From contig NZ_JABASV010000003.1 in the NCBI RefSeq assembly GCF_016107625.1, positions 186,001 through 250,000 of the forward strand: a DNA stretch of 64,000 nucleotides, in the 5' to 3' direction. Made by a program: the position numbers and the translations under genes. This DNA is from Vreelandella alkaliphila (lineage in GTDB: Bacteria > Pseudomonadota > Gammaproteobacteria > Pseudomonadales > Halomonadaceae). Below, one piece after another: positions 43,249-52,678 of this stretch. The notes beneath the pieces are model-generated. The model saw only the letters and a program-made list of their open reading frames with translations. It made no database searches and was not told the DNA's origin. The stretch's first letter is position 1. Each line of letters begins with the position of its first letter.

Positions 43249-46200
43249 CACCGTTAACGCTCACCATGCAGGCGTTTGGCCCCTTTGCTGGCAGCGAAAC
43301 GATCGACTTTACTGCGCTGGGTAAAAGCCCGTTGTTTCTGATTAACGGCCCCACGGGCGCAGGGAAGAGCTCGATATTGGATGCCATCTGTTTTGCGCTT
43401 TACGGCCAGACCACTGGTAATGACCGCGATGCCGGGCAAATGCGCTGTGACCAAGCTGCTGCTAGCTTGTTGACCGAGGTGAGCTTGGATTTTCGCCTGC
43501 GCGATAGTGCTTACCGAGTGCGCCGGGTGCCCCAGCAGGAGCGTCCCAAGGCCACTGGTGAAGGCACTACCACACAAAGTGCTGAAGCCCAGCTGTGGCG
43601 GCTGACCCCGGAAGGTGATGAGGATGAATGTTTGGTGGCGCGTAAGGTCACTGATGCCAACAGCCAACTGCACGCTTTAATAGGTCTGGATGCTAATCAG
43701 TTTCGCCAAGTAATGGTGCTCCCCCAGGGGAAGTTTCGTGAACTGTTGTTAGCGGAATCGAAAGACCGCGAGAAAATTTTTTCGCAGCTATTTCAAACCC
43801 AGATTTTTCAGCGCATTGAAGAGCGCCTGCGTACCCAGGCGAATCAAATAGAGCGAGCGGTGAATGATCACCGCCAGCATATCAGCGGCATTTTGGCCGG
43901 GGGCGAGCTGGAAAGCGAAGCGGCATTAGAGCAAGAAGTAGAGGCGCTAACCCCGCAAGTAGGGCAAGCGCGTCAGCGTTTTGAAACCGCTCAGCAGCAG
44001 CGCCGTAGTGCTGAACAGCGACGAGATGAAGCCCAAGCGTTACAGCGCCAATTTGAAGCGCGGGACAGCCTCGCCGCAGAGAAAGCACGCCACCTTGAGC
44101 AGCAAGCGCAAATAACGACCTTTCAGAGCCGCTTGACCCAAAGCGACCATGCTCAAGCGCTACGACCTTACAGTGCTGCGTTAGTCCAAGCCCAGCAGGC
44201 ACTCACTACCGCCCAAGCAGAGCAGCGACAGGCTGATGCCGCGCTGACTACCCAGCGAACGAATACTGAACAAGCCAAGCGTACCTTTGAAGCGGCACGC
44301 CAGCGCCAGACCGAACTACCTGCACTGCGCGAGCGCCATCGTCAGTTGGGCGAGTTTATCCACAAAAGTCAGCAGTTAAGTGAGCTTGAAGCGCGCTGGC
44401 AAGCGGCACAAACCGCTTGGCAGCAAGCCGATGGCATACTTAAGCGTGATGAAGCTCAATTAGACGGTATTCGTCAGCAAGGTGAAGCGCTAAGCGTTAC
44501 TCTTGAGCAGCTGCAAACGGAAAGTCAGCAGTTGGCCAGCGCCCCTGCAGAGCTGAGCCGCCATGAGAGCCTGCTAGCTCAGCGGCAGGAGTTGGAGGCG
44601 CTGATGCGGCAGGGGCGTGAACTTGTCGTTCAACAACAGCAGGCAACGGCGGCACTTCAAGGTCGGCGCAGCGAAGCAGAACAGGCGAAGCGCCACGCAA
44701 CTGAGCAAGAGATGCGCTGGCACCAAGGGCAGGCCGCACTGTTAGCGCTCACTCTGCAAGAAGACGCGCCTTGCCCGGTGTGTGGCAGCCTTGAGCATCC
44801 TGCCCCAGCGGTTCAGCATGCTGATCTAGTTACCCAAGCGCAGGTAGAAGAAGCCCGCTCGACTGAGGAACAGGCTCGCCACGCCTTACAAACCGCCGAG
44901 CATCAGGAGCAACAGTTAGCGCAGCAGTTTAGCTATAACACTGAGCAGGCGCAGCGCCTTCGTCACCAGCTAGGCGATTGGGCCAGCCAACCGCCGTTTG
45001 AGCTGCAACAGGCCTGCGAACAATTGCGCCGCCAAGTCGCGCGTCGGCAACAGGTCGAAAGTGAGATTAACCGGCAAAGCGCTGCCCGTGACGAGCTACG
45101 TAGCGGCTGGGGCACGCTGGACAAACAGCTCAAAGCCCAGCGGCCTCAGGTTGAAAAGGCCAAAGAGGAGGCGTTACGGCTAGAGAGCCAGCGCGATCAA
45201 TTAAGCCAATCACTGCCAGAAGATGCCCGTAACCCGTTGGCCATGCGCCAAACGCTCACTGAACTTGATAACCAAATTACTGAGCTTGAACAGGCCTGGG
45301 AGCGTGCACAGCAGGTGCTTTCGACGAGCGAAACCCAGCAGGCGCGGGCAGAAGAGCAGCTGCGCAGCGCAAACCAGCAGCTGGCGCGTAGCCAGCAAGC
45401 GCTTGAACAGGCTCAGGCTGAGTGGCAAACGGCGCTACAAGCCAGTTCATTTGAAAGTGAAGCTGCTTTTCAGGCGGCTCAGCTAGAGGATAACCAACGG
45501 CAAGACCTGGCTCGCCAAGTAGAGGCCTATCAACGCCGGTTGGCTGAGCTTGACGGCGCGCTACACAATTACCACGCCCAACTGGCCGAAAAAACGCCGC
45601 CAGATCTCGCCGCACTCGCCACACTTACCGAAGCCGCCCAAGCGGAGGAGCATACCCAACTCGAAGCGTGGCGAACACTAGATGGGCGGTTAAATACGTT
45701 GCAGGGTATTCGCCAGAAACTTGCCGCCGCCCGTGCGGCCCAGGCCGAGCTTGAAGCCCAGTATCGGGTGTGGGGGACATTAAGCGAAGTGGCTAACGGG
45801 CGCACCGGTAATCGCATTAGCTTGCAGCGGTTTGTGCTAGGAGTGCTGTTGGACGATGTACTGATCCAAGCATCTGAACGGCTGGTGCGTATGAGCCGCG
45901 GGCGCTACCAGTTGGTGCGACGCGAAGACCCATCCAAGGGCAACAAAGCCTCGGGATTGGAATTGGACGTGGCCGATACCTACACCGGCAAAAGTCGCTC
46001 GGTAGCGACGCTTTCCGGCGGCGAGTCGTTTATGGCGGCGTTGGCGTTGGCACTAGGGCTTTCTGACGTGGTGCAGGCCTACGCAGGCGGGATTCAGTTG
46101 GATACGCTATTTATTGATGAGGGCTTTGGTAGCCTTGATCAGGATGCATTAGACCAAGCGATTGCTATGCTCAGTGAGTTACAAATGGGCGGGCGAATGA

Positions 46201-46310
46201 TCGGGATTATCTCTCATGTCAGCGAACTCAAAGAGCAAATGCCTGTCCGTGTTGAAGTGCGTGCCAGCCGACTTGGTAGCTCGGTGGAAGTGAAGGGTGC
46301 GCTTCTTTAA
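43245..46310 (+). CDS. sbcC: Exonuclease SbcCD subunit C (SMC-like ATPase)
   Basis: 1021 residues. The N-terminal Walker A is NGPTGAGKSSILDA (residues about 33-46). Two long coiled-coil arms, rich in Gln, Glu and Ala, run from about 180 to 860 and are broken by the zinc-hook CPVCG (about residue 508). The C-terminal head has signature TLSGGESFMAALALALGLSD and Walker B DTLFIDEGFGSLD. It is the ATPase partner of SbcD. Length is close to that of E. coli SbcC (1048). Confidence 0.95.
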   Translation: MTPLTLTMQAFGPFAGSETIDFTALGKSPLFLINGPTGAGKSSILDAICFALYGQTTGNDRDAGQMRCDQAAASLLTEVSLDFRLRDSAYRVRRVPQQERPKATGEGTTTQSAEAQLWRLTPEGDEDECLVARKVTDANSQLHALIGLDANQFRQVMVLPQGKFRELLLAESKDREKIFSQLFQTQIFQRIEERLRTQANQIERAVNDHRQHISGILAGGELESEAALEQEVEALTPQVGQARQRFETAQQQRRSAEQRRDEAQALQRQFEARDSLAAEKARHLEQQAQITTFQSRLTQSDHAQALRPYSAALVQAQQALTTAQAEQRQADAALTTQRTNTEQAKRTFEAARQRQTELPALRERHRQLGEFIHKSQQLSELEARWQAAQTAWQQADGILKRDEAQLDGIRQQGEALSVTLEQLQTESQQLASAPAELSRHESLLAQRQELEALMRQGRELVVQQQQATAALQGRRSEAEQAKRHATEQEMRWHQGQAALLALTLQEDAPCPVCGSLEHPAPAVQHADLVTQAQVEEARSTEEQARHALQTAEHQEQQLAQQFSYNTEQAQRLRHQLGDWASQPPFELQQACEQLRRQVARRQQVESEINRQSAARDELRSGWGTLDKQLKAQRPQVEKAKEEALRLESQRDQLSQSLPEDARNPLAMRQTLTELDNQITELEQAWERAQQVLSTSETQQARAEEQLRSANQQLARSQQALEQAQAEWQTALQASSFESEAAFQAAQLEDNQRQDLARQVEAYQRRLAELDGALHNYHAQLAEKTPPDLAALATLTEAAQAEEHTQLEAWRTLDGRLNTLQGIRQKLAAARAAQAELEAQYRVWGTLSEVANGRTGNRISLQRFVLGVLLDDVLIQASERLVRMSRGRYQLVRREDPSKGNKASGLELDVADTYTGKSRSVATLSGGESFMAALALALGLSDVVQAYAGGIQLDTLFIDEGFGSLDQDALDQAIAMLSELQMGGRMIGIISHVSELKEQMPVRVEVRASRLGSSVEVKGALL

Positions 46311-46330
46311 TGCCTGGGGTGGCGTTAATT

Positions 46331-46352
46331 CATGCTGCGTTCATACAGCATG
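46331..46352 (+). terminator. Weak terminator-like hairpin after sbcC
   Basis: CATGCTG / CAGCATG with an 8-base loop followed by TTTTAT, about 20 bases after the sbcC stop. Confidence 0.45.
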
Positions 46353-46388
46353 TTTTATAACGGAAGTGAATCGTCTAGCGAGCCCTAG

Positions 46389-46418
46389 AGATACTATCCA
46401 CTTAGATACTATCCACGT
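46389..46418 (+). repeat. 15-bp tandem duplication in the DUF533 gene leader
   Basis: AGATACTATCCACTT and AGATACTATCCACGT stand head to tail just before the RBS of the next gene; one base differs. Confidence 0.8.
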
Positions 46419-46430
46419 AGGAGTGCAAGG

Positions 46431-47216
46431 ATGAACGCAAGCAAGATTTTACAACAGTTGATGAAGCAGGCCGGCGGTAGCAGAAGTAGTGGAAACAGTA
46501 GTGGAAACAGTGGTGGAAACAGCGGAAGCGGTATCGATGTTAAAGGCGTTATTGATGGGCTATCGCGCCAGCTAGGCGGTGGCAGCAGTAGCGCAGGCCA
46601 GGGATCGCGGCAAGGGGGCGGCTCTAGCGGTTTTGATATTAAGAGCCTGTTAGGTGGTGGCGCAATGGGCATGCTTATTGGCTCTAAGCGTGGTCGTAGC
46701 ATGGGCGGTAAAGCGCTCAAGTACGGCGCAATTGCTGGTGTGGGCATGCTGGCCTGGAAAGCATGGCAAAGCTCTCAGGAAGGGAAAAATGCGGCTAACT
46801 CGTCTAATGCTGCTCAAAATGCATCCGAGGGCGAACGGGTAGAAGTGCTTAGCGGTGAGTATCAAGAGCGGCGCAGCCTTGAGCTGTTGCAAGCAATGAT
46901 TATGGCCGCCAGAGCTGATGGCCACATTGATGAGCAAGAGCAGGCACTCATCACAGAGCAGATTGATGCGCTAGGTGCCGATCAGGAGATGCATCGCTGG
47001 GTCGAGCAGCAGCTCAATGCCCCGCTGGATGCTCAGACACTAGCCCGTGAAGCTGACTCTCCCCAGGCTGCCCGCGAGATGTATCTGATCAGCGTCGCTG
47101 TCACTGATGATCAAAATCCCATGGAGCGCGCCTGGTTGGATCAATTGGCAAGTGCGCTGAATCTCTCGCCCGACATGGCTGCCGAGCTTGAACGCCAGGC
47201 GCAGCAGGCAGGTTAA
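46431..47216 (+). CDS. DUF533/TerB-like membrane-associated protein (YebE type)
   Basis: 261 residues. The N-terminal third is Gly/Ser/Asn-rich low-complexity sequence (SSGNSSGNSGGNSGSG, encoded by short DNA repeats at about 46488-46522), then one glycine-rich hydrophobic segment (GGKALKYGAIAGVGMLAWKAW, about 92-112), then a helical TerB-like domain (about 135-260) with ARADGHIDEQEQALI. This is the layout of the DUF533 family, of unknown function. RBS GGAGTGCAAGG. The stop overlaps the pgpA start by one base. Confidence 0.85.
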   Translation: MNASKILQQLMKQAGGSRSSGNSSGNSGGNSGSGIDVKGVIDGLSRQLGGGSSSAGQGSRQGGGSSGFDIKSLLGGGAMGMLIGSKRGRSMGGKALKYGAIAGVGMLAWKAWQSSQEGKNAANSSNAAQNASEGERVEVLSGEYQERRSLELLQAMIMAARADGHIDEQEQALITEQIDALGADQEMHRWVEQQLNAPLDAQTLAREADSPQAAREMYLISVAVTDDQNPMERAWLDQLASALNLSPDMAAELERQAQQAG

Positions 47217-47704
47217 TGCTGGATACACTTAATTTTTGGCTAGCCACCGGCTTTGGGCTGGGGCTAGCGCCAGTCGCGCCGGGTACGGTTGGTTCGCTGC
47301 TGGGCATTCCCTTAGCGTGGTGGTTGTTGAGCCGACCACTGGTGCAGCAGGGCGTTATCATCGCTGTTCTGCTGGCACTTGCAGTGCCGATTTGTCACGT
47401 CGCGGCGTGGCACTACGCAGGATTAGATCATGGCAGCATTGTTGCTGATGAGTACTTGGCGTTCCCGCTAGCGGTTATTGGGCTGCAAGCAGCTCGCCAT
47501 CCACTGGTGATGGCGCTGGCATTCGTTATTTATCGCTTCTTTGATTCGCTGAAGCCGCCGCCAATTCATTTGGCAGAGTATGTGCAGGGTGGCTTTGGAA
47601 TTGTGTTAGACGATGTTATTGCGGCGTTAGTGACGTGGGTAGTGATGGCCCTAATAGTGAAGTTTTGGCAGCGCCGAACCGCTGAGCAACGTTTAAACCC
47701 ATAA
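47216..47704 (+). CDS. pgpA: Phosphatidylglycerophosphatase A
   Basis: A 162-residue inner-membrane protein. PgpA motifs: APVAPGTVGSLLGIPLAWWL (N-terminal), ADEYLAFPLAVIG (the family aspartate/glutamate pair), IYRFFDSLKPPPI and GGFGIVLDDVIAAL. It removes the phosphate from phosphatidylglycerophosphate to give phosphatidylglycerol. PgpA is usually found behind thiL-nusB; here it follows a DUF533 gene. Coupled by TAATG to the gene before. It converges on an aldehyde dehydrogenase across a bidirectional terminator. Confidence 0.9.
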   Translation: MLDTLNFWLATGFGLGLAPVAPGTVGSLLGIPLAWWLLSRPLVQQGVIIAVLLALAVPICHVAAWHYAGLDHGSIVADEYLAFPLAVIGLQAARHPLVMALAFVIYRFFDSLKPPPIHLAEYVQGGFGIVLDDVIAALVTWVVMALIVKFWQRRTAEQRLNP

Positions 47705-47725
47705 CAATATCAGCAACAAAAAAAG

Positions 47726-47754
47726 CGCCGCTAGCCTGTTGAAAGCTAGCGGCG
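47726..47754. terminator. Bidirectional terminator between pgpA and aldehyde dehydrogenase
   Basis: A perfect 10-bp stem (CGCCGCTAGC / GCTAGCGGCG) with a 9-base loop, flanked by AAAAAAAG on the left and CTCTTTTT on the right. Confidence 0.9.
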
Positions 47755-47793
47755 TGCTCTTTTTATGACCTATGACTCTGAGCGTTTACCACC

Positions 47794-49176
47794 TCACTCT
47801 TTAACAACAATTACCGACTTTACGTTAACGAACTCAAGCATGCCAAAACCGCCATGCTCACGCCCATAACCAGAGTCTTTAACGCCGCCAAACGGCATTT
47901 CCGGGGTAGCGACGCCAAAGCCATTGATAAACACCATGCCAGTGTCGAAGTACTTGCTGGCAAGCTCAGTAGCACGCTTCACATCTTTAGAGATGATGCC
48001 ACCGCCGAGGCCATAACGGCTGTCATTAGCAATGCGAATGGCGTCTTCGTCGTCTTTAGCGCGAATCAGCGCCGCGACGGGTCCGAATAGCTCGTCATCG
48101 TAGGCGGGCTGGCCGGGTGTCACGTTATCCAGCACGGTCACTGGGTAAAACGCGCCTTTACCAGATGGCTTTTCTCCGCCGCAGAGGATTTTTGCGCCTT
48201 TACGCACACTCTGTTCCACCTGCTCGTGGAGAGCATCGCGTAGGTCAACCCGCGCCATAGGGCCTAAGTCGGTATCATCTGACCTGGGGTCGCCTACTTT
48301 CAGCGCCTTCATCTTTTCCACAAAACGCTCTTTGAACGCTTCATAGTTGGCATCGGTCACCACGAAGCGTTTTGCAGCCACGCAGGTCTGTCCGGTATTA
48401 AACACTCGGCCAGTGACGCAGGTTTTGACGGCAACGTCGAGGTCCGCATCATCCAGCACCAAATAGGCATCGTTTGAGCCCAATTCCAATACGGTTTTTT
48501 TCAGGTGTTCGGCTGCTTTTGCCGCCACTTTACGACCTGCACCATCGCTACCCGTAAGGGTGACGCCACGAACCGCCTGGTGTGCAATCACCTCATCAGA
48601 TACATCGTGAGAGATAATGATCGTGCGGAAAACGTTTTCCGGTAGGCCTGCCTCGCGGTAAATCTTTTCGAGCAGTAGGCCGCTGCCAGTGACATTTTCA
48701 GCGTGCTTCAGGAGTACGCTATTACCCGCCATAATGTTGGCGATGGAGTAACGTACTACTTGATAAGCGGGGAAGTTCCACGGTTGTATGCCGTAGATAA
48801 CACCCATGGGAGAGTAAGTGACAATGCCACGCTCGCCATTGCTGGGGTTGCGCTCTTCGTCAGCTAATGTAGTGGGGCCATGCTTAGCGGTGTAATCGCA
48901 GATGCCTGCGCAAAGCTCGACTTCCTGGCGGGCTTGGCTGGGTAGCTTACCCATTTCCTCTACCATCAGTTCGGCAAGCTCATCTTTATTGGCGTTAAGC
49001 GCCTCGCCAATGGCTTTTACCACCTTAGCACGCTGTTCAAGAGGTTTAAGCCGCCAGTCTAGAAACGCTTCATGACTGGCCTCGACAATCTGCTTGGCTT
49101 GGCTGGCATCCATCAGCGCATAAGTCTCAAGCGTTTCGCCGGTGGTTGGGTTAACGGTTGTGATGCTGTTGCTCAT
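47794..49176 (-). CDS. NAD(P)+-dependent succinate-semialdehyde-type dehydrogenase (Sad/YneI group)
   Basis: A 460-residue aldehyde dehydrogenase. Catalytic Cys265 lies in FNTGQTCVAAKRF; ELGSNDAYLVLDDADLD holds the active-site Glu; PWNFPAYQVVRY forms the coenzyme pocket. The length and the phrases PMGVIYGIQPWNFP and MPFGGVKDSGYGREHGGFG match the 460-residue Sad/YneI group, which oxidises succinate semialdehyde to succinate, rather than the longer GabD group. It is monocistronic with AGGAG before the start; GABA or arginine-derived semialdehydes are likely substrates. Confidence 0.85.
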   Translation of the reverse strand: MSNSITTVNPTTGETLETYALMDASQAKQIVEASHEAFLDWRLKPLEQRAKVVKAIGEALNANKDELAELMVEEMGKLPSQARQEVELCAGICDYTAKHGPTTLADEERNPSNGERGIVTYSPMGVIYGIQPWNFPAYQVVRYSIANIMAGNSVLLKHAENVTGSGLLLEKIYREAGLPENVFRTIIISHDVSDEVIAHQAVRGVTLTGSDGAGRKVAAKAAEHLKKTVLELGSNDAYLVLDDADLDVAVKTCVTGRVFNTGQTCVAAKRFVVTDANYEAFKERFVEKMKALKVGDPRSDDTDLGPMARVDLRDALHEQVEQSVRKGAKILCGGEKPSGKGAFYPVTVLDNVTPGQPAYDDELFGPVAALIRAKDDEDAIRIANDSRYGLGGGIISKDVKRATELASKYFDTGMVFINGFGVATPEMPFGGVKDSGYGREHGGFGMLEFVNVKSVIVVKE

Positions 49177-49375
49177 AAGATCTCCTATCTTTTGATCAAC
49201 GGGGCGTTAAAGAATAGACCAGCTATTAGCCGACTGGTCTATTAATACTGATTCTCCACTCTAGTAGAAAAACGCTGCTTTGCCCAAATTGATTGTTAGC
49301 GTCTTAACTAAAGCGCTATCCCTAGGGCAGTCACCGGTAAAAAACGTTCCGTTAAGCCCGTATGTTTATGGTGGG

Positions 49376-50011
49376 CTACTGAAATGTTGGGCCGCCAGCT
49401 TCCTCGCCCCATATCTCTTCCAGTCGATCATCACGACCACAGCTCAAGCGATAAAATCGGTAGCGCAGTGGATTTTTTTCATAGTAATCCTGGTGATACT
49501 CTTCAGCTTCCCAGAACTCGCTGGCAGGGGCTATCTCAGTCGCTATAGCCTGGTCAAAGCGTGCTTCCATTTCAGCTTTCGACGCTTCTGCTAGTTCTCG
49601 TTGTTCATCATTATGGTAAAAAATGGCTGAGCGGTACTGGTCACCGCTGTCGCAAAACTGGCGGTCTACGGCGAAGGGGTCAATATTGCGCCAGAAAATC
49701 TCTAGCAGCTGTTCGTAGCTGATTTGGCTGTCATCGTAGGTAATTTGCACCACTTCGACATGGCCAGTTCCACCGCGAGAAATCTGCTCGTAGGTAGGGT
49801 TTTCAAGCTCGCCGCCCATATAACCAGAGATGGTGGCGCTGACGCCGGGCTGCTTATCGTAGGGCGGTTCCATGCACCAAAAACAGCCGCCAGCAAACGT
49901 AGCTTCCGTATTGGATTGGGCATGGAGTGGCGTGCTGGCGAGACCTGCGGCCGCTATGACAAACAGCGTTAAGGGCTGAGATAAGAGGCGAAAACGGTGG
50001 TATCGAATCAT
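49376..50011 (-). CDS. msrA: Exported peptide-methionine (S)-S-oxide reductase
   Basis: 211 residues. A signal peptide (about 1-31, ending TPLHA-Q) precedes the MsrA domain with the catalytic GGCFWCMEPP (Cys43, Cys46), GGTGHVEVVQITYD, DPFAVDRQFCDSGDQYRSAIF and a distal YRLSCGRDD that may supply a resolving cysteine. It would repair oxidised methionine in periplasmic proteins. ATG 50011 has GGAG eight bases upstream; a GTG at 50020 would add three residues. It lacks the fused MsrB domain of many exported homologues. Confidence 0.9.
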   Translation of the reverse strand: MIRYHRFRLLSQPLTLFVIAAAGLASTPLHAQSNTEATFAGGCFWCMEPPYDKQPGVSATISGYMGGELENPTYEQISRGGTGHVEVVQITYDDSQISYEQLLEIFWRNIDPFAVDRQFCDSGDQYRSAIFYHNDEQRELAEASKAEMEARFDQAIATEIAPASEFWEAEEYHQDYYEKNPLRYRFYRLSCGRDDRLEEIWGEEAGGPTFQ

Positions 50012-50100
50012 TGTAAGCACTCCAGTAGACGTGGTGAGTTATCGCTCGATGTCGAGTCGCTTAGTGGCAACGTTGGCTAATACCTTACATAACCTATTCG

Positions 50101-51003
50101 CTACCCCAGCCGGTAAGGCCATACTGTGTCTAACGTATCCAATGCCGCTCTGATAGTCGGCTCCGCGGCACGTTCTTTGCGCCATATCATGCTAAGTGCG
50201 CAGGGCAGACGAACATTTTCGGCTACAGCCAAACCGCTTTCCTGGCGTTCGGCCATTGCCAGCGCGTCCCTAGCTAAGCTTAGACCCACTCCCGCACGTA
50301 CTAAATCCAGCATACAAGCTTCTTGGTCTACTTGGGCAACCCTATTAGGTGTGGCGCCACTTGGGGTTAGGACGCGCTCTAGCAGCCGGTGGTGTGCCGA
50401 GACCGAGGGCGTGACTATCCAGGGAAGTCTGGCTAGAGCTTCCCAGCGAGTATCTAACAGTTTGGTTTCCCAGCCTGCTGGGGCAATTACGTGATAGTGG
50501 AAGTGGGTCAGCTCACGCCAAGCAAGGATTTCGCTTCCTGATCCTTCGCCGGGAGGGGCGAGAAAAAAGCCCACATCCAGTTCGCCTTGCTCTACTTTCG
50601 TTAATACGTTGCCACTCATCCCGTGGTGCAACTCGGTTTCCAATTGAGGGGCGCGAGCCATCAATCGGCTGAGAAATTTGCCCAGCCGAATAAATTCCGG
50701 GTCAACAATCGTGCCGATTTTTAGTTTTCCTCGCAGGGTGCTGTGCAAAGCGCTAGCGCGTTGCTCAAAGGCCAGGGCGCTGGCCAGGGCATTTTCTGCG
50801 GCGGGCAATAATGCATAGCCATCGGCGGTTAGCGTTAACCCCTGAGGGCGACGGGTGAATAGGGTTAACCCTAAGTGCTGCTGAAGTTGCTTCAACTTTA
50901 GACTGACGGCGGGTTGAGTCAGGTATAGCTGGTCAGCTGCCCGTGAAACGCTTCCGGTACGTGCGACGGCTACAAATGCCCGTAGCGCTGAGTTTTCTTG
51001 CAT
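50101..51003 (-). CDS. LysR-family regulator, probably of the 3-hydroxypropionate genes
   Basis: 300 residues with an N-terminal winged HTH (residues about 4-62: VARTGSVSRAADQLYLTQPAVSLKLKQLQQHLGLTLFTR) and a periplasmic-binding-fold effector domain. It diverges from the mmsA/dddC-like gene with a 137-bp gap, the classical LysR arrangement for activating the neighbour. Similar LysR regulators control dddA/dddC-type or 3-hydroxypropionate genes in Halomonas and Pseudomonas. I cannot fix the exact T-N11-A site. Confidence 0.85.
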   Translation of the reverse strand: MQENSALRAFVAVARTGSVSRAADQLYLTQPAVSLKLKQLQQHLGLTLFTRRPQGLTLTADGYALLPAAENALASALAFEQRASALHSTLRGKLKIGTIVDPEFIRLGKFLSRLMARAPQLETELHHGMSGNVLTKVEQGELDVGFFLAPPGEGSGSEILAWRELTHFHYHVIAPAGWETKLLDTRWEALARLPWIVTPSVSAHHRLLERVLTPSGATPNRVAQVDQEACMLDLVRAGVGLSLARDALAMAERQESGLAVAENVRLPCALSMIWRKERAAEPTIRAALDTLDTVWPYRLG

Positions 51004-51140
51004 AAGCGAGCACCTGTTGTCGTTATGTTATTTGAAAAGCTTATATCTGGGTTAAGAATTACTCAATTGATTGCCTCGCAGAGCTGGTTAATCTGTCGAT
51101 ACTTAATTCGTTATTTTAATCTGCTTATAAAGGTAGCCAA

Positions 51141-52652
51141 ATGACAACAACCACTATTCATCATTTCATTAACGGGCAGATCAGTCAGGGTAGCTCGGGT
51201 CTTTCTCAAGATGTCTTTAATCCTGCGACGGGTAACGTTACCGGAAACGTGGTTCTTGCCTCTGCATATGATGTAGATAGTGCTGTGCAAGCCGCTAAAG
51301 CGGCATTTCCTACTTGGGCCGATACCCCGCCCATTCGCCGGGCACGGGTAATGTTCAAGTTTTTGGAGCTGCTCAACGCCCATAAAGATGCATTGGCGGA
51401 AGCAATTACTAAAGAGCATGGCAAAGTGTTTACTGATGCCCAGGGCGAAGTTGCCCGGGGGATTGATGTCGTTGAATTCGCTTGCGGTATTCCTCAGTTG
51501 TTAAAGGGCGACTATACCGAGCAGGTGAGTACGGGTATTGATAACTGGACCATGCGTCAGCCATTGGGCGTGGTGGCTGGCATTACGCCGTTCAACTTCC
51601 CTGTCATGGTACCGATGTGGATGTTCCCCGTGGCGATTGCTGCAGGTAACACCTTTGTTCTTAAGCCTAGTCCGCTTGACCCCAGCGCCTCGCTGATGAT
51701 TGCCGATCTGCTCAAGCAGGCTGGCCTGCCGGATGGTGTATTCAACGTGGTTCAGGGCGATAAAGACAGCGTTGAAGCGTTGATCGACCATCCGGATGTT
51801 AAGGCGTTGTCGTTTGTTGGCTCTACGCCGATTGCTAACCTGATTTACGAGCGCGGCGCTAAGCACGGTAAGCGGGTGCAAGCACTGGGTGGCGCTAAAA
51901 ACCATATGGTAGTGATGCCGGATGCCAACTTGGATAAAGCCGTGGATGCCTTAATCGGCGCTGCTTATGGCTCGGCAGGCGAGCGTTGTATGGCAATCAG
52001 CGTGGCGGTGCTGGTGGGCGATGTGGCGGATGGCGTGGTGGCTCAACTGGCGGAACGTGCCAAGGCGCTGAAGGTTAAAGACGGCATGCAGCTGGATGCG
52101 GAAATGGGCCCGATTGTCACCCGTCAGGCTCACGAGCGGATTAGCGGTTACATTAATAAAGGTGTAGAAGAAGGCGCACACTTGGTGGTGGATGGCCGAG
52201 AATTTGATGCCGCGCAAACCGGTGACGGCTGTGCCGAAGGCTTCTGGATGGGCGGTACTCTGTTTGATCATGTCACCCCCGAGATGACCATTTACAAAGA
52301 AGAGATATTCGGCCCAGTGCTGGCCTGTATTCGGGTGCCGGATATTGCCACTGCCATTCAACTGATCAATGACCATGAATTTGGTAACGGAGTGAGCTGC
52401 TTCACTGAGAGCGGTAGCGTTGCGCGGGAATTTGGTCGCCGTATTCAGGTGGGCATGGTCGGCATCAATGTGCCCATTCCGGTACCCATGGCGTGGCATG
52501 GTTTCGGCGGTTGGAAGCGTTCGCTGTTTGGCGATACGCATGCTTATGGTGAAGAGGGCGTACGCTTCTATACCAAACAGAAATCCATTATGCAGCGCTG
52601 GTCAGACTCTATTGATTCAGGCGCCGAGTTTGTGATGCCTACGGCGAAGTAA
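51141..52652 (+). CDS. mmsA: CoA-acylating (methyl)malonate-semialdehyde dehydrogenase
   Basis: A 503-residue aldehyde dehydrogenase of the MmsA/IolA group. Catalytic Cys283 lies in [36 protein letters not shown] and [14 protein letters not shown] are diagnostic (the usual catalytic Glu is replaced, as in CoA-acylating enzymes), as is [12 protein letters not shown] at the end. It converts malonate semialdehyde or methylmalonate semialdehyde with CoA and NAD+ to acetyl- or propionyl-CoA and CO2. It lies 26 bases before a GMC dehydrogenase, the pair seen as dddC-dddA in Halomonas DMSP/acrylate catabolism, so dddC is an equally good name. Confidence 0.9.
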   Translation: MTTTTIHHFINGQISQGSSGLSQDVFNPATGNVTGNVVLASAYDVDSAVQAAKAAFPTWADTPPIRRARVMFKFLELLNAHKDALAEAITKEHGKVFTDAQGEVARGIDVVEFACGIPQLLKGDYTEQVSTGIDNWTMRQPLGVVAGITPFNFPVMVPMWMFPVAIAAGNTFVLKPSPLDPSASLMIADLLKQAGLPDGVFNVVQGDKDSVEALIDHPDVKALSFVGSTPIANLIYERGAKHGKRVQALGGAKNHMVVMPDANLDKAVDALIGAAYGSAGERCMAISVAVLVGDVADGVVAQLAERAKALKVKDGMQLDAEMGPIVTRQAHERISGYINKGVEEGAHLVVDGREFDAAQTGDGCAEGFWMGGTLFDHVTPEMTIYKEEIFGPVLACIRVPDIATAIQLINDHEFGNGVSCFTESGSVAREFGRRIQVGMVGINVPIPVPMAWHGFGGWKRSLFGDTHAYGEEGVRFYTKQKSIMQRWSDSIDSGAEFVMPTAK

Positions 52653-52678
52653 CGCCATTACGTTACGGGAGCCCGTTC

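Noticed and set aside
49280..49594. A 104-codon plus-strand ORF before and across the msrA end.
   Set aside because: Most of it is antisense to msrA, and the remainder has no RBS or recognisable domain.
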